A stretch of 64,000 nucleotides of DNA, from the NCBI RefSeq assembly GCF_000739775.1, contig NZ_BBJH01000023.1, forward strand, positions 102,765 through 166,764, read 5' to 3'. The translations under genes were made by a program, and so were the position numbers. Of the stretch, positions 8,478 through 16,773 are shown one piece after another (position 1 is the first letter of the stretch; every line of letters begins with the position of its first letter). The notes beneath the pieces were generated by a model. The model made no database searches. It saw only the letters and a program-made list of their open reading frames with translations, and was not told where the DNA came from. Source of the stretch: Paraburkholderia heleia NBRC 101817. GTDB taxonomy: Bacteria > Pseudomonadota > Gammaproteobacteria > Burkholderiales > Burkholderiaceae.

Positions 8478-9311
8478 TCACGCCAGCATCGGCGTTTTCG
8501 CGCCCTGCGGCACGAGGAGCAGCGGCAGCACCGTGCGCTGCGCCACGTCGGCGGCGACGCTCGCGTAGCGCCACCGCCCGCCTTCATGGCCGCCGCGCGT
8601 GCCGAGCACCAGCAGGTCCGCGCGCCACTGCAGTGCCGCCTGAATGATCGCGTGCGCCGTCGACTCGCCATCGTGCTCGGCTTCGAGAACGACCGCGTCG
8701 AAGTCCTCTGGATGCTGCGCGGCCGCCGGATCGCACGCGAGGTATCCCACGCGCACTGCCGTGCCAGGTGCGGCCAGCCTCGCCGCTTCACGCACGCCGC
8801 AAGCCGACGCCGCGCTTGCATCGGCCGCCACGAAAACACGCCGCGGCGGCACCGAACAGTGGCGCGCGGTGGGCGTCGGCAGCAAAAGCACCGGGCAGGC
8901 CGTTTCGCCCGCGAGAGCGACCGGATTGGCCGGCGCCCCGATCGTCAAGTCTGCCTGCCAGCCGCGGACCGCGCGTGCAAGCGCCTCGTTGCGCGCTGCG
9001 CTGTCCGGCTCCGCGCCGAGGAATTCACAGTCCGCCTCGATTCCGCGTAGCGCCAGCAATTCGCGAGCGGCTTCGAGCGTCGCGGCCAGGGTGATCCGAT
9101 GGGAGAAGTTCTGCGCGGCCCGCTGATCCGAATCCGTCAGCGAAGCCGAAGGTGCCAGGCCCGCAAGCCGTACGTGCGCGCCACGAACTGCCCAGCCCGC
9201 TACGCAGTCGAGCAGCGAGGCTACGCGCTCCATTCCGGTGAACAGGACATAGAGGCGTGAATAAGGCGCAACGTGCTGCCTGCTGGCGGCCGCGGCAGTC
9301 GGTCGTTTCAT
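8478..9311 (-). CDS. Tandem universal stress protein, divergent
   Basis: A 277-residue protein with two UspA-like halves. The second contains a RADLLVLGTRGGHE segment and ends with VLPLLLVPQGAK, typical of USP domains. The G-x2-G-x9-G-S nucleotide motif is degenerate, so ATP binding is doubtful. The ATG at 9311 follows AGGGGG at about 7 nt, which rules out the longer upstream start. It precedes another tandem USP by 68 nt and the two are probably co-transcribed. A terminator at 9380-9413 separates it from hsp20. Confidence 0.75.
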   Translation of the reverse strand: MKRPTAAAASRQHVAPYSRLYVLFTGMERVASLLDCVAGWAVRGAHVRLAGLAPSASLTDSDQRAAQNFSHRITLAATLEAARELLALRGIEADCEFLGAEPDSAARNEALARAVRGWQADLTIGAPANPVALAGETACPVLLLPTPTARHCSVPPRRVFVAADASAASACGVREAARLAAPGTAVRVGYLACDPAAAQHPEDFDAVVLEAEHDGESTAHAIIQAALQWRADLLVLGTRGGHEGGRWRYASVAADVAQRTVLPLLLVPQGAKTPMLA

Positions 9312-9379
9312 TTTTGTCCCCCTCTCGCTCATGTCCCCGCTACGCATTGCGCCGTGCGCAAGCCGGGCTGCATCAGCGC

Positions 9380-9413
9380 AAAAAAAGGGCGCGGGGTCAA
9401 TGCCCCTGCGCCG
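9380..9413 (-). terminator. Rho-independent terminator after hsp20
   Basis: Read on the minus strand, GGCGCAGGGG pairs with CCCCGCGCC around a short loop and is followed by seven T residues. It lies about 70 nt after the hsp20 stop, between hsp20 and the tandem USP pair. Confidence 0.7.
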
Positions 9414-9482
9414 CCATGGCGCGCGCCGTGCTTTCATGCCCGATCGACGCGCCTTCTCCCCCGTCCCGAAGACCTCAGGCGC

Positions 9483-9917
9483 TCACTGGATCTGCAGCCG
9501 CTTCTGCTCGGCGGCCGCCTTTTTCGGCAGCGTGAGCGAGAGCACGCCGTCCTGATACTGCGCATTGGCGGTGGTTTCGTCGATGTCGCTGGCAAGCGAG
9601 AACGTGCGAGCGAAAGACCCGCTGTAGCGCTCGCGGCGAATGACGCGCTCGCCTTCCTTCTGCTCGGTCTTGCGCTCGACCTTTGCATGAATCGAAACCA
9701 CATTCCCGTCGATCTTGACGTCAATGTCCTTCTTGTCCACACCCGGCAGTTCGGCTTTTACCGTGTAAGCCTTCTCGTTCTCCGTGACATCGAGTTTGAT
9801 CGCCGAGAGTTCGTTTTCCTCCGCGGCGAGCATCCCGCGCATCGGCCGAAACAACCCCTGGAAGAGGTCCGAAACAGGCTCCATGGGAAACGGGTCATAA
9901 CGTGTCAGATTGCTCAT
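9483..9917 (-). CDS. Small heat-shock protein, Hsp20/alpha-crystallin family
   Basis: A 144-residue Hsp20 protein. The alpha-crystallin domain spans about residues 40-135, with KAYTVKAELPGVDKKDI near its start and the hallmark GVLSLTLPKK at its end; an N-terminal arm MSNLTRYDPF precedes it. Such proteins form oligomers that hold unfolding proteins without ATP. An AGGAGG ribosome site precedes the ATG. An FNR-type box lies 86 nt upstream, back to back with the box of the divergent tandem USP gene. A TAAATT-like -10 is visible about 24 nt after the box on this strand. Low-oxygen induction is therefore expected. Confidence 0.95.
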   Translation of the reverse strand: MSNLTRYDPFPMEPVSDLFQGLFRPMRGMLAAEENELSAIKLDVTENEKAYTVKAELPGVDKKDIDVKIDGNVVSIHAKVERKTEQKEGERVIRRERYSGSFARTFSLASDIDETTANAQYQDGVLSLTLPKKAAAEQKRLQIQ

Positions 9918-10003
9918 TGCATTGCCTCCTTTAGCCCTTCGTGGCGCACAACCCTGCGATGAGTCGCGCTGTACCCAATTTAGGCAGTAAGCACGTTTTC
10001 TGA

Positions 10004-10017
10004 TTGATCTGCCTCAA
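10004..10017. promoter_or_regulatory. FNR-type box for hsp20
   Basis: TTGAT-CTGC-CTCAA has one mismatch from consensus (C for A at the start of the right half). It ends 86 nt before the minus-strand hsp20 start. A second box 54 nt away serves the divergent gene. Confidence 0.72.
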
Positions 10018-10070
10018 TGTCTCCTTTCTCCCGCAATGCGCGCGCGCCCTGCTTGTCCGTGAACAGATGA

Positions 10071-10084
10071 TTGATTCAAGTCAA
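10071..10084. promoter_or_regulatory. FNR-type box for tandem USP gene
   Basis: TTGAT-TCAA-GTCAA has one mismatch from consensus. It ends 87 nt before the plus-strand USP start. A TTAGAC-like -10 follows about 22-24 nt after the box. Confidence 0.75.
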
Positions 10085-10171
10085 CTGCCGCGAGCCCTCC
10101 ATTCTTAGACTCGAATCACGTTCTCCGCCCCGAGGGGCGGCGCGACCACCCCGTTCGCTGGAGAGATCACG

Positions 10172-11011
10172 ATGAGCTACAAGACGATCATGGTGCATAT
10201 GGATACGGGCGCGCGCGCGAGCGCGCGACTCTCGCTTGCGCTGAAGCTGGCCCGCCGGTTCGGCGCGCATCTGGATGGGCTCTTTGCGGCATTCGAGCCG
10301 AACCCGCGCGAGTTTTACGTGATGGCCGGCACAGCCGACTATTACGAGACGCACCGCAAGCTGCGCCGCGAACAACGCGGCGCGATCGAACGGCTCTTTC
10401 GCGCCGAACTGGCGCGAGCGCAGGTCGACGGCGCCTGGATGGCTCCAGAGGGCAATCCCGTCATGGCGGTCATGCAGCGCAGCCGGACTGCCGATCTCGT
10501 CATCCTCGGGCAAACCGATCAGGAAGATCCGGAATCTTATATTGCCGAACACTTTCCGGAGACCGTGCTTCTGGGCGCGGGCGGCCCTGTGCTGCTGATG
10601 CCATATACAGGCAGTTTCGAGTCGGTCGGCGAACGCGTGCTAGTAGCCTGGAACGGAAGCCGCGAGGCCGCGCGCGCGGTTCACGACGCCATGCCCTTCA
10701 TTGCGCGGGCCGCCCACGTGACCATCGTGGCCGCTTCCACGACCTTTACGCCCGCCGAGTCGCAGGCGTCGTGTGCCGACCTCGCGGCCATGCTTGCGCG
10801 CCATGGCGCGACGACGGTCGATATCACCCGGTTCAAGCGCGACACAGCCGAATCCACAGGCGATGCGCTGCTCAGTTATGCGGCCGACGGCGGCTACGAT
10901 CTGCTCGTGATGGGTGCCTACGGGCACGCGCGCCTGCAGGAACTCGTACTGGGCGGCGCCACGCGTTCCATCCTTGCCTCGATGACACTGCCGGTGCTCA
11001 TGTCTCATTGA
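10172..11011 (+). CDS. Tandem universal stress protein, 279 residues
   Basis: A 279-residue two-domain USP starting MSYKTIMVHMDT. The first half ends near PVLLMPYTGSF. The second carries VLVAWNGSREAARA and GAYGHARLQELVLGG, a variant of the G-x2-G-x9-G-S nucleotide loop with Gly in place of Ser. It is a close paralogue of the gene at 21950-22789, which has the same length and the same MTLPVLMSH ending. An FNR-type box lies 87 nt upstream. It is followed by a single-domain USP after 44 nt, so the two form an operon. The biochemical role is unknown; the family is tied to survival of growth arrest and hypoxia. Confidence 0.9.
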   Translation: MSYKTIMVHMDTGARASARLSLALKLARRFGAHLDGLFAAFEPNPREFYVMAGTADYYETHRKLRREQRGAIERLFRAELARAQVDGAWMAPEGNPVMAVMQRSRTADLVILGQTDQEDPESYIAEHFPETVLLGAGGPVLLMPYTGSFESVGERVLVAWNGSREAARAVHDAMPFIARAAHVTIVAASTTFTPAESQASCADLAAMLARHGATTVDITRFKRDTAESTGDALLSYAADGGYDLLVMGAYGHARLQELVLGGATRSILASMTLPVLMSH

Positions 11012-11055
11012 CGGACCTCGCCTCGATTCCGTTCAGCTTCCCCTGGAGCCTTACC

Positions 11056-11559
11056 ATGTACTCGCGCATTCTGGTCGCCCTCGACGGCAGCAAGACCGCC
11101 TCACACGCTCTCGACGCCGCGATCAGACTGGCGCTCGACACCGGCGCGCAGCTGCAGGCGCTCTACGTGGTCGACCTGCCCATCATCGCGTACGACGTGC
11201 CCGGCTACGATCCTTCGATCGTGCGCGATGCGTATATCGAGGAGGGACGGATGATTCGTGCCGATGCCGATGCGCGTATGGCGCAACAAGGCGTGAAAGG
11301 CTCATCGCGCTCGGTTGAAGTCGAGTTCCCAGCGGAAGATGTCGCACAATGCATCCAGCAGGCGGCTGCCGACTGGCATGCCGATCTGATCGTCATGGGC
11401 ACACACGGGCGCCGTGGTGTGCGACGCCTGATGCTGGGCAGCGTTGCGGAGCGCGTGCTGCGGTGCGCGCGCTGTCCCGTGTTGCTCGTACCGGCTGCGC
11501 ACGCGGCGGCGTCCGACCAGGACAAGCAGGCGAAGCGCAACGCGCACGTACCAGCCTGA
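11056..11559 (+). CDS. Single-domain universal stress protein, ATP-binding type
   Basis: A 167-residue USP starting MYSRILVALDGS. It has the intact nucleotide motif GTHGRRGVRRLMLGSVA, which fits G-x2-G-x9-G-S, so it should bind ATP. A short charged tail follows PVLLVPAA. It is a paralogue of the gene at 25436-25936, with which it shares most of its sequence including GYDPSI/GFDPSI and WHADLI. It lies 44 nt after the tandem USP and shares its FNR-type promoter. A hairpin at 11560-11579 overlaps the end of the gene. Confidence 0.92.
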   Translation: MYSRILVALDGSKTASHALDAAIRLALDTGAQLQALYVVDLPIIAYDVPGYDPSIVRDAYIEEGRMIRADADARMAQQGVKGSSRSVEVEFPAEDVAQCIQQAAADWHADLIVMGTHGRRGVRRLMLGSVAERVLRCARCPVLLVPAAHAAASDQDKQAKRNAHVPA

Positions 11560-11579
11560 GCGGCTGTACGGTCAGCCGC
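11560..11579 (+). terminator. GC hairpin at the end of the USP operon
   Basis: GCGGCTG and CAGCCGC form a perfect 7-bp stem around TACGGT immediately after the stop codon. No T-run follows, so it may stabilise the transcript end or act with Rho and is not a classic intrinsic terminator. Confidence 0.4.
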
Positions 11580-11679
11580 GCGTGGGTCACGTTTGTGAGT
11601 CACGTTTGCTCGAAGCAATCGCCGCGGATTCCCTCCTCAAGCAAGAACAAGCAAGAAGCGCCGCGACAAACAGCGAGGC

Positions 11680-11713
11680 AGAAAGAAAACCGGGCCAGTC
11701 GTATTGCTGGCCC
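11680..11713 (-). terminator. Terminator of the CBS-BON gene
   Basis: Read on the minus strand, GGGCCAG and CTGGCCC (11692-11698 and 11707-11713) form a 7-bp stem with an 8-nt loop, followed by GGTTTTCTTTCT. It lies about 30 nt after the stop of the CBS-BON gene. Confidence 0.65.
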
Positions 11714-11743
11714 AGCCTTCACCGCGCCTGAATTCCCCGTTCC

Positions 11744-12433
11744 TTACATCGGCGCGAACACGACCGGGTATCCGAGATGGTCCTCGACACCCTTGACGCC
11801 AGGCACACGCTCCGCGGAGACGAGGATCGCCTTGCGCTCCTCCTCCGAATTCACCGTACCCCAGAAGTGGACGACCCCCTCCTTGACGACGACGTTCTCC
11901 GCCGCCATTGCCCAGCGATGCCCATCCAGCGCGTGCATCACGTTGCGATGGATGGCTTCGTCCGAAGCCATGGCCGCCTGATCGGGCCGCGCGGCGCTCG
12001 CCAACGCGCGTATCAGGTTCGCACGGCTTACGATACCCACCAGCTTTCCCTGATCGAGCACGGGCACACGCTTGATATGCAGGCGTTCGAGCACGTCAGC
12101 GATTTCGCTGAGCGGCGTGGAAGGCGCAACCGAAACGACATTGCTCGTCATGACATCGCCGACCTTCACCGCGTTTTCCTTGAGGTACTCGCCCGCTAGC
12201 TTGCGTGTCGAATGGAGAAATTCGCCAAACCAGCTTCGCTGCGGCTTGCCGGTGCCCGTTTCCACACGATGTAGCAGATCGCTTTCGCTGAGTATGCCGA
12301 CAACCGCTCCGCCATCGTCGACTACCGGAATGCCGCTGATATGATGTTCGGTGAGCAGCGTCGCTGCCTCGAAGATCGACGTATTGGGGCGCACGGTGAT
12401 GACGTCCGTCGTCATGATGTTTGATGCTTGCAT
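11744..12433 (-). CDS. CBS-CBS-BON domain protein
   Basis: A 229-residue protein with two CBS motifs (about residues 5-60 and 95-150) and a C-terminal BON domain (about 160-225) ending in HLGYPVVFAP. CBS pairs bind adenosine nucleotides and sense energy state. BON domains bind membranes or phospholipid. The combination suggests an energy-responsive cytosolic protein acting at the membrane. The ATG at 12433 follows GGAGG at 5 nt. An FNR-type box ends 65 nt upstream, with a TTTAAAT-like -10 in the expected place. Two related families, stand-alone CBS and triple-BON proteins, lie elsewhere in the island. Confidence 0.9.
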   Translation of the reverse strand: MQASNIMTTDVITVRPNTSIFEAATLLTEHHISGIPVVDDGGAVVGILSESDLLHRVETGTGKPQRSWFGEFLHSTRKLAGEYLKENAVKVGDVMTSNVVSVAPSTPLSEIADVLERLHIKRVPVLDQGKLVGIVSRANLIRALASAARPDQAAMASDEAIHRNVMHALDGHRWAMAAENVVVKEGVVHFWGTVNSEEERKAILVSAERVPGVKGVEDHLGYPVVFAPM

Positions 12434-12498
12434 GAGGTCCTCCATTAAGGGCCAACGCCCCAATATGACTCAATTTAAAGACTGCCGCGCTGCGCACA

Positions 12499-12512
12499 TT
12501 GACTTGAATCAA
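12499..12512. promoter_or_regulatory. FNR-type box for the CBS-BON gene
   Basis: TTGAC-TTGA-ATCAA has one mismatch from consensus. It ends 65 nt before the minus-strand start, and a clear TTTAAAT -10-like element follows about 24 nt later on that strand. Confidence 0.8.
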
Positions 12513-12522
12513 GCGTGCGGCC

Positions 12523-12831
12523 CTACTGCGACCGGGCTTTCACGGCATTGTCCGAATCCCTGTACATGCGAAAGTAGCCGCTGTGGAGCGTGATCGCTTC
12601 GGACTGCGTCGCCTCGATCATGCGGGCCGCCGCCCTTTCTATCGCGGCCCGGTGGGCAAGAAACGCGCCGCGCAAATCCGTCTCGCGCAGGGAGGCGGCG
12701 CCGAAATGATCCTCGAGCGCCTCGGCCGTGATCGCACATTCGACGTGCATGTCGCCGGCCGTGGCGGGAAAGGTCAATGCGAGCCGGTCGGCGTCATAGT
12801 GCGGCGGCCGGTCGGAAAAGATGATGTTCAT
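12523..12831 (-). CDS. DUF1488-family protein
   Basis: A 102-residue protein starting MNIIFSDRPPHYDADRL, resembling DUF1488. The family usually has an N-terminal strand region and a C-terminal helix, seen here as RGAFLAHRAAIERAAARM. Its function is unknown. A GGGAG sits about 9 nt before the ATG. It is the last gene of a minus-strand run that begins with the zinc alcohol dehydrogenase at 15284, with gaps of 37 nt or less between the last three genes, so it probably shares that FNR-type promoter. Confidence 0.7.
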   Translation of the reverse strand: MNIIFSDRPPHYDADRLALTFPATAGDMHVECAITAEALEDHFGAASLRETDLRGAFLAHRAAIERAAARMIEATQSEAITLHSGYFRMYRDSDNAVKARSQ

Positions 12832-12868
12832 GCTGATGCACTCCCGCGCATGGGCGCTTGCGAACGAG

Positions 12869-13342
12869 CTAGATCGTGATGTAACCCTGGAAGGACCATG
12901 GCAGTTCCATGTGCAATATTTCTGCCGCGGCGGGTGCTCGCGCCATGCACGAGCCAAAAAAGCCGGGAGCGCTATCGGCCGAAAACACCGGAACAAACGA
13001 GAGCGAGTCGTTGATCGTGACGAGGAAGTCGGGGTTGTAGCACGACGGCGCAAAGATCTTCACCGATTCGAAGAAAGCGGCGCCATCCGCATTGCGTGCC
13101 CACTCGGTCGCCTGCAAAGCCGTGGGGCTGCGCATCTCGTAGCATGCCGGCAATTCGATGGTCTGTCCGCCGTGGGAAATCCGTTCCGCGGGCCGGTAAA
13201 CCAGCGTTGCGCCCGGATACGGCAGGCAGCGCAGGGATTGCGGCACTGGACCTTCGGGCCCGAGGCGCAGAGGCGGCCATGCCGCGAGCGAGAGGCACAG
13301 TTCAGGCGTGCGTTGCGCGAAGTAATCAGTGAGCCAGTTCAT
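12869..13342 (-). CDS. Conserved hypothetical protein
   Basis: A 157-residue protein starting MNWLTDYFAQR with an AAGGAG ribosome site. It looks soluble, with no signal peptide or membrane segment. The middle holds a Tyr/Pro-rich part (CLPYPGATLVYRPAERI) and a strand-rich end with NDSLSFVPVF. I do not recognise the family. Its place between a LOG-family protein and a DUF1488 protein in the alcohol dehydrogenase operon points to a low-oxygen role, with no indication of mechanism. Confidence 0.6.
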   Translation of the reverse strand: MNWLTDYFAQRTPELCLSLAAWPPLRLGPEGPVPQSLRCLPYPGATLVYRPAERISHGGQTIELPACYEMRSPTALQATEWARNADGAAFFESVKIFAPSCYNPDFLVTINDSLSFVPVFSADSAPGFFGSCMARAPAAAEILHMELPWSFQGYITI

Positions 13343-13379
13343 TTCTCTCTCCTTGCGTCGGACTGACAGACATGTCGCC

Positions 13380-14240
13380 TCAGCCCGTTTCTCCATACCA
13401 GTTGCGAATTGCATCCCAGATTTCCTCGGCCGATTCGCAAAAGCGAAAGAGCGCAAGATCGTCCGGGTCGATCATGCCGGCCTCGGCCATTGCGTCGAAG
13501 TCGATTACGCTGCGCCACCACGTCTGTCCCACGAGCACAACGGGGATCGGCGCGATCTTGCCCGTTTGCAGGAGCGTCAGGACTTCGAAGAGTTCGTCGC
13601 AGGTTCCGTATCCGCCGGGAAAGAACACGGCTGCCTTCGCGCGCTCCAGAAAATGCAGCTTGCGAATGGCGAAGTAGTGGAAGCGGAAGCACAGTTCCGG
13701 CGTCAGATACGCGTTGGGTAACTGTTCGCGCGGCAAGGCGATATTCATCCCCACCGTGGGCGCGCCTGCATCGAACGCACCACGGTTGGCCGCTTCCATG
13801 ATGCCGGGGCCGCCGCCCGTCACGACCGTAAGCCTCGGGAGCTTGCTGGTGCCCGGCGCATGGCCGACCAGCGTACCGAACTTGCGCGCGATGTCGTAGT
13901 AGATGCTGCGCTGCAGGAGCGCTTGCGCCACGCGCAGTTCGCGCTGCTGTTCGGCATCGGTGCCGGCCAGGGCCAGACGGCGCGCCGCGGCGAGCCGCTT
14001 GCGCGCTTGCGCCGGGCTGGCGACGCGCGTACTGCCGTAGACGACCACGGTATGCGCGATACCGGATCGCTGCAGCCGCTCTTCGGTTTTCCAGTAGTCG
14101 AGCTGAAGGCGCACGCCGCACATTTCCGGACGTCGCAGAAACGCCGCGTCCTCGTCGGCCTGAACATAGCTCTGGCTTTCGACGAGCCGGCGCACGCGAG
14201 GTGCGGGACGCTCTGCGGCGGAAAGGCCCCGGTTGCCCAT
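13380..14240 (-). CDS. LOG-family nucleotide phosphoribohydrolase-like protein
   Basis: A 286-residue protein of the LOG (lysine-decarboxylase-like) family. The two hallmarks are present: GGGPGIMEAANRGA and PGGYGTCDELFE, the PGGxGTxxE active-site motif. Family members split nucleoside 5'-monophosphates into base and ribose 5-phosphate. This one has an N-terminal extension of about 100 residues compared with short LOG proteins, as in the TIGR00730-related long forms. It starts 6 nt after the alcohol dehydrogenase stop, so the two are in one operon. The natural nucleotide substrate is unknown; recycling of bases and ribose in resting cells is one possibility. Confidence 0.85.
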   Translation of the reverse strand: MGNRGLSAAERPAPRVRRLVESQSYVQADEDAAFLRRPEMCGVRLQLDYWKTEERLQRSGIAHTVVVYGSTRVASPAQARKRLAAARRLALAGTDAEQQRELRVAQALLQRSIYYDIARKFGTLVGHAPGTSKLPRLTVVTGGGPGIMEAANRGAFDAGAPTVGMNIALPREQLPNAYLTPELCFRFHYFAIRKLHFLERAKAAVFFPGGYGTCDELFEVLTLLQTGKIAPIPVVLVGQTWWRSVIDFDAMAEAGMIDPDDLALFRFCESAEEIWDAIRNWYGETG

Positions 14241-14246
14241 GGCGAA

Positions 14247-15284
14247 TCACATCTCGATGATGACTTTCAACGCCTGCGTGCTCGCGGCGTGCGAAAACGT
14301 CTCATAGGCCTTGGGCATGTCGTCGAACGCAAACCGATGCGTGATCAGCCGGTTCGGATCGATGCGTCCGGCGCACACGGTCTTGAGCAGCATGGGTGTG
14401 CTCACCGTGTCGACGAGACGCGTCGTGATCGCCACGTTGCGGTCCCAGAGCTTGTCGAGGAAAAGCGACGCCGGCACGCCATGCACGCCGATGTTCGCAA
14501 TCGTGCCGCCCGGCGCCACGATCTGCTGGCACAGTTCGAACGTCGCAGGCACGCCGACGGCCTCCATCGCGCAATCCACGCCCACGCCGTCCGTGAGCTT
14601 CATCACCGCCGCGACGGCGTCGCCCGCGCGCGGATCGATACACGCCGTCGCGCCGAACTTCTTCGCGCATTCCAGACGGTTGGCGTCCATGTCGATCATG
14701 ATGATCCGGGCGGGCGAATAGAACTGCGCGGTGAGCAGCGCGGCCAGCCCGATCGGCCCCGAACCGACGATGGCAACCGTGCTGCCGGGCTCGACCTTGC
14801 CGTTGAGCACCCCGCACTCGAAGCCCGTCGGCAGGATGTCCGAGAGCATCACGAGCGCGGCCTCGTCGAGGCCGTCGGGAATCCGGTACAGGCTCGTTTG
14901 CGCGTGCGGCGTCCGCACGTATTCGGCCTGCGTGCCGTCGATGCGATTACCGAGTATCCAGCCGCCCGTCTTGCAGTGCGAATACATGCCGCGCCGGCAG
15001 TACTCGCACTGCCCGCAGCTCGAGATGCACGAGACGAGCACGTGATCGCCGACTTTCAGCGTCGAGACGCCGCCGCCGATTTCATGGACGACACCCACCC
15101 CTTCGTGGCCGAGAATGCGGCCGGGCTCGCAACTCGGCACGTCGCCCTTGAGAATGTGGAGATCGGTGCCGCAGATCGTCGTTTTCGACATCTTGACGAT
15201 CGCGTCGCCAGGATCCTGCAAGACGGGCATCGGCCGCGATTCGACCGCGAACTTGCCCGGACCGTTGTAGACCAGTGCTTTCAT
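14247..15284 (-). CDS. Zinc-dependent alcohol dehydrogenase (MDR family)
   Basis: A 345-residue medium-chain dehydrogenase. Catalytic zinc ligands are visible as Cys38 (TICGTD) and His60-Glu61 (GHEGVG). The structural zinc set is Cys90, Cys93, Cys96 and Cys104. The cofactor loop is GSGPIGL near residue 175. It would interconvert alcohols and aldehydes or ketones with NAD(P)H, and in an anoxic setting could dispose of reducing power. The ATG at 15284 follows GGAGGG. An FNR-type box ends 91 nt upstream and the gene leads a four-gene minus-strand operon (with LOG, a hypothetical and DUF1488). The exact substrate cannot be told from sequence. Confidence 0.92.
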   Translation of the reverse strand: MKALVYNGPGKFAVESRPMPVLQDPGDAIVKMSKTTICGTDLHILKGDVPSCEPGRILGHEGVGVVHEIGGGVSTLKVGDHVLVSCISSCGQCEYCRRGMYSHCKTGGWILGNRIDGTQAEYVRTPHAQTSLYRIPDGLDEAALVMLSDILPTGFECGVLNGKVEPGSTVAIVGSGPIGLAALLTAQFYSPARIIMIDMDANRLECAKKFGATACIDPRAGDAVAAVMKLTDGVGVDCAMEAVGVPATFELCQQIVAPGGTIANIGVHGVPASLFLDKLWDRNVAITTRLVDTVSTPMLLKTVCAGRIDPNRLITHRFAFDDMPKAYETFSHAASTQALKVIIEM

Positions 15285-15375
15285 GTTCCCTCCGAGAAAT
15301 TTCGGAACGACCGCGGGCGCGGTCGTGACGGTATTAACGCCTTTCTTATGATGAGCGGCGGGGAGGCCGCAAGAT

Positions 15376-15389
15376 TTGACATCGATCAA
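15376..15389. promoter_or_regulatory. FNR-type box for the alcohol dehydrogenase operon
   Basis: TTGAC-ATCG-ATCAA has one mismatch from consensus and ends 91 nt before the dehydrogenase start on the minus strand. Confidence 0.78.
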
Positions 15390-15410
15390 GCACCCGCCAG
15401 GCCGGCAGTT

Positions 15411-16763
15411 TCAATCGCCGAACGTGCGCGTGTGATCGTCGTAGCTGAACAAGCCGGCGTACCGGCCCCAGTCGATCGCGCTGCGCAGGGTCGTTTCGGC
15501 ATCGGCGCGGTGCAGGTGGTCCTCGAGTTCCAGTTCGAAGCGCGCACGCGGCGCGCGGTGCCCTTCCCGTTCGTCAAGAACCTCGCGGATGTGGGCAATG
15601 AGCGGCACGAACTGCACCACGTGTTCGCGAAAGAGCTTTTTGCGTTCGCTGTCGGCGGCGTGGGCGAACATGCGTCCGGCCGCCGTGAGCTTGATCGTGC
15701 GCTCCTGCAGCTCTGCGAATGCCAGCAGGTGCAGCGCCGCGGCAATGGGAAAGAGTTCGTCGGGCTTGAGCATCAGCGACGTGGCCATCGAGGCCAGTTC
15801 TGTGTGGCCGTCGCGCGTGGCTGCCGCGAGCGCGTCGAGGAACCCGACGAGACGATGGCTCGACACCGCCGGCAGTCGCAGCCCGAACGCGCCGCGCACC
15901 GCGTCTGAGCCGCTGGCGGATTCGGCGAGCCTCGCGGTCAGGATTCCGTACAGCGTGTCGACGATGGCGCGAAACGCCGGGTCGAGCCGGTTGCGCGGGC
16001 GCGACAGCGGCACATTCAGCGTCGCCACGATATGGCCCGGATGGCCGCCCAGAACATGGATGCGGTCGCACATCAGCACCGCTTCCTCGATGTTGTGCGT
16101 GACCACGAGCACCGCCTCGATCGGGGTTTGCCGCTGGGTCCAGAGGTCGAGAAAGTCGCTGCGCAGCGTTTCGGCGGTGAGCACGTCGAGCGCCGAAAAC
16201 GGTTCGTCCATCAGCAGCAGTTTCGGCCCGCTCACCAGCGCCCGCGCAAAACCCACACGCTGGCGCATGCCGCCTGATAGTTCGCGCGGAAACGCGGATT
16301 CGAAGCCGTCGAGCCCGGTCATCTCGATCGCGGACATCGCGCGCTCGCGCACCACAGCGGGCGGGAGTCCGGATGCATCCAGTCCCAGCTCGACGTTGGC
16401 GAGCACCGTGAGCCACGGGTAGAGCGCGAAGGTCTGGAACACCACGGCGATACCCTCCGCGGGCCCCGCGAGCGGCGCGCATCGGTACAGTACGCGGCCC
16501 GACGTGGGCAGCGCGAGGCCGGCTGCAACGCGCAAGAGCGTCGATTTGCCCGATCCCGAGCGCCCGAGCAGACCGAGGATTTCGCCTTTGCGCAGCGTCA
16601 CGTCGATATCCACCAGCACCGGCAGCGGCTCGCCGGAGGGCCGCGCGAACGCCATGCCCACGTGATCCAGTTCGAGCACCGGCGCAGCGGTGTTGGCATG
16701 AGGCGCGTCATCGACTGCCATCGCAGAGGAGCGGGCGGGACCGGGCATCGGGGCGATTTCCAT
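15411..16763 (-). CDS. ABC transporter ATPase with AAA-associated C-terminal domain
   Basis: A 450-residue ATPase of the nitrate/sulfonate/taurine ABC group. It has Walker A GRSGSGKST (about 67-75), the signature LSGGMRQR and Walker B LLLMDEPFSALD, and a switch histidine in VTHNIEEA. From about residue 320 an extra domain of some 130 residues resembles the AAA-associated C-terminal domain, seen on a subset of these ATPases and thought to be regulatory. It follows the fused permease by 10 nt. The start at 16763 is inferred from that spacing; a longer frame begins at 16808 inside the permease. No substrate-binding protein is encoded beside it, so the substrate is unknown. Confidence 0.9.
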   Translation of the reverse strand: MEIAPMPGPARSSAMAVDDAPHANTAAPVLELDHVGMAFARPSGEPLPVLVDIDVTLRKGEILGLLGRSGSGKSTLLRVAAGLALPTSGRVLYRCAPLAGPAEGIAVVFQTFALYPWLTVLANVELGLDASGLPPAVVRERAMSAIEMTGLDGFESAFPRELSGGMRQRVGFARALVSGPKLLLMDEPFSALDVLTAETLRSDFLDLWTQRQTPIEAVLVVTHNIEEAVLMCDRIHVLGGHPGHIVATLNVPLSRPRNRLDPAFRAIVDTLYGILTARLAESASGSDAVRGAFGLRLPAVSSHRLVGFLDALAAATRDGHTELASMATSLMLKPDELFPIAAALHLLAFAELQERTIKLTAAGRMFAHAADSERKKLFREHVVQFVPLIAHIREVLDEREGHRAPRARFELELEDHLHRADAETTLRSAIDWGRYAGLFSYDDHTRTFGD

Positions 16764-16773
16764 GGCGAGGCGT

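Noticed and set aside
13860..15908. 682-codon plus-strand frame across LOG, alcohol dehydrogenase and ATPase genes
   Set aside because: It is rich in Arg and His, has no domain, and lies opposite three well-supported genes.
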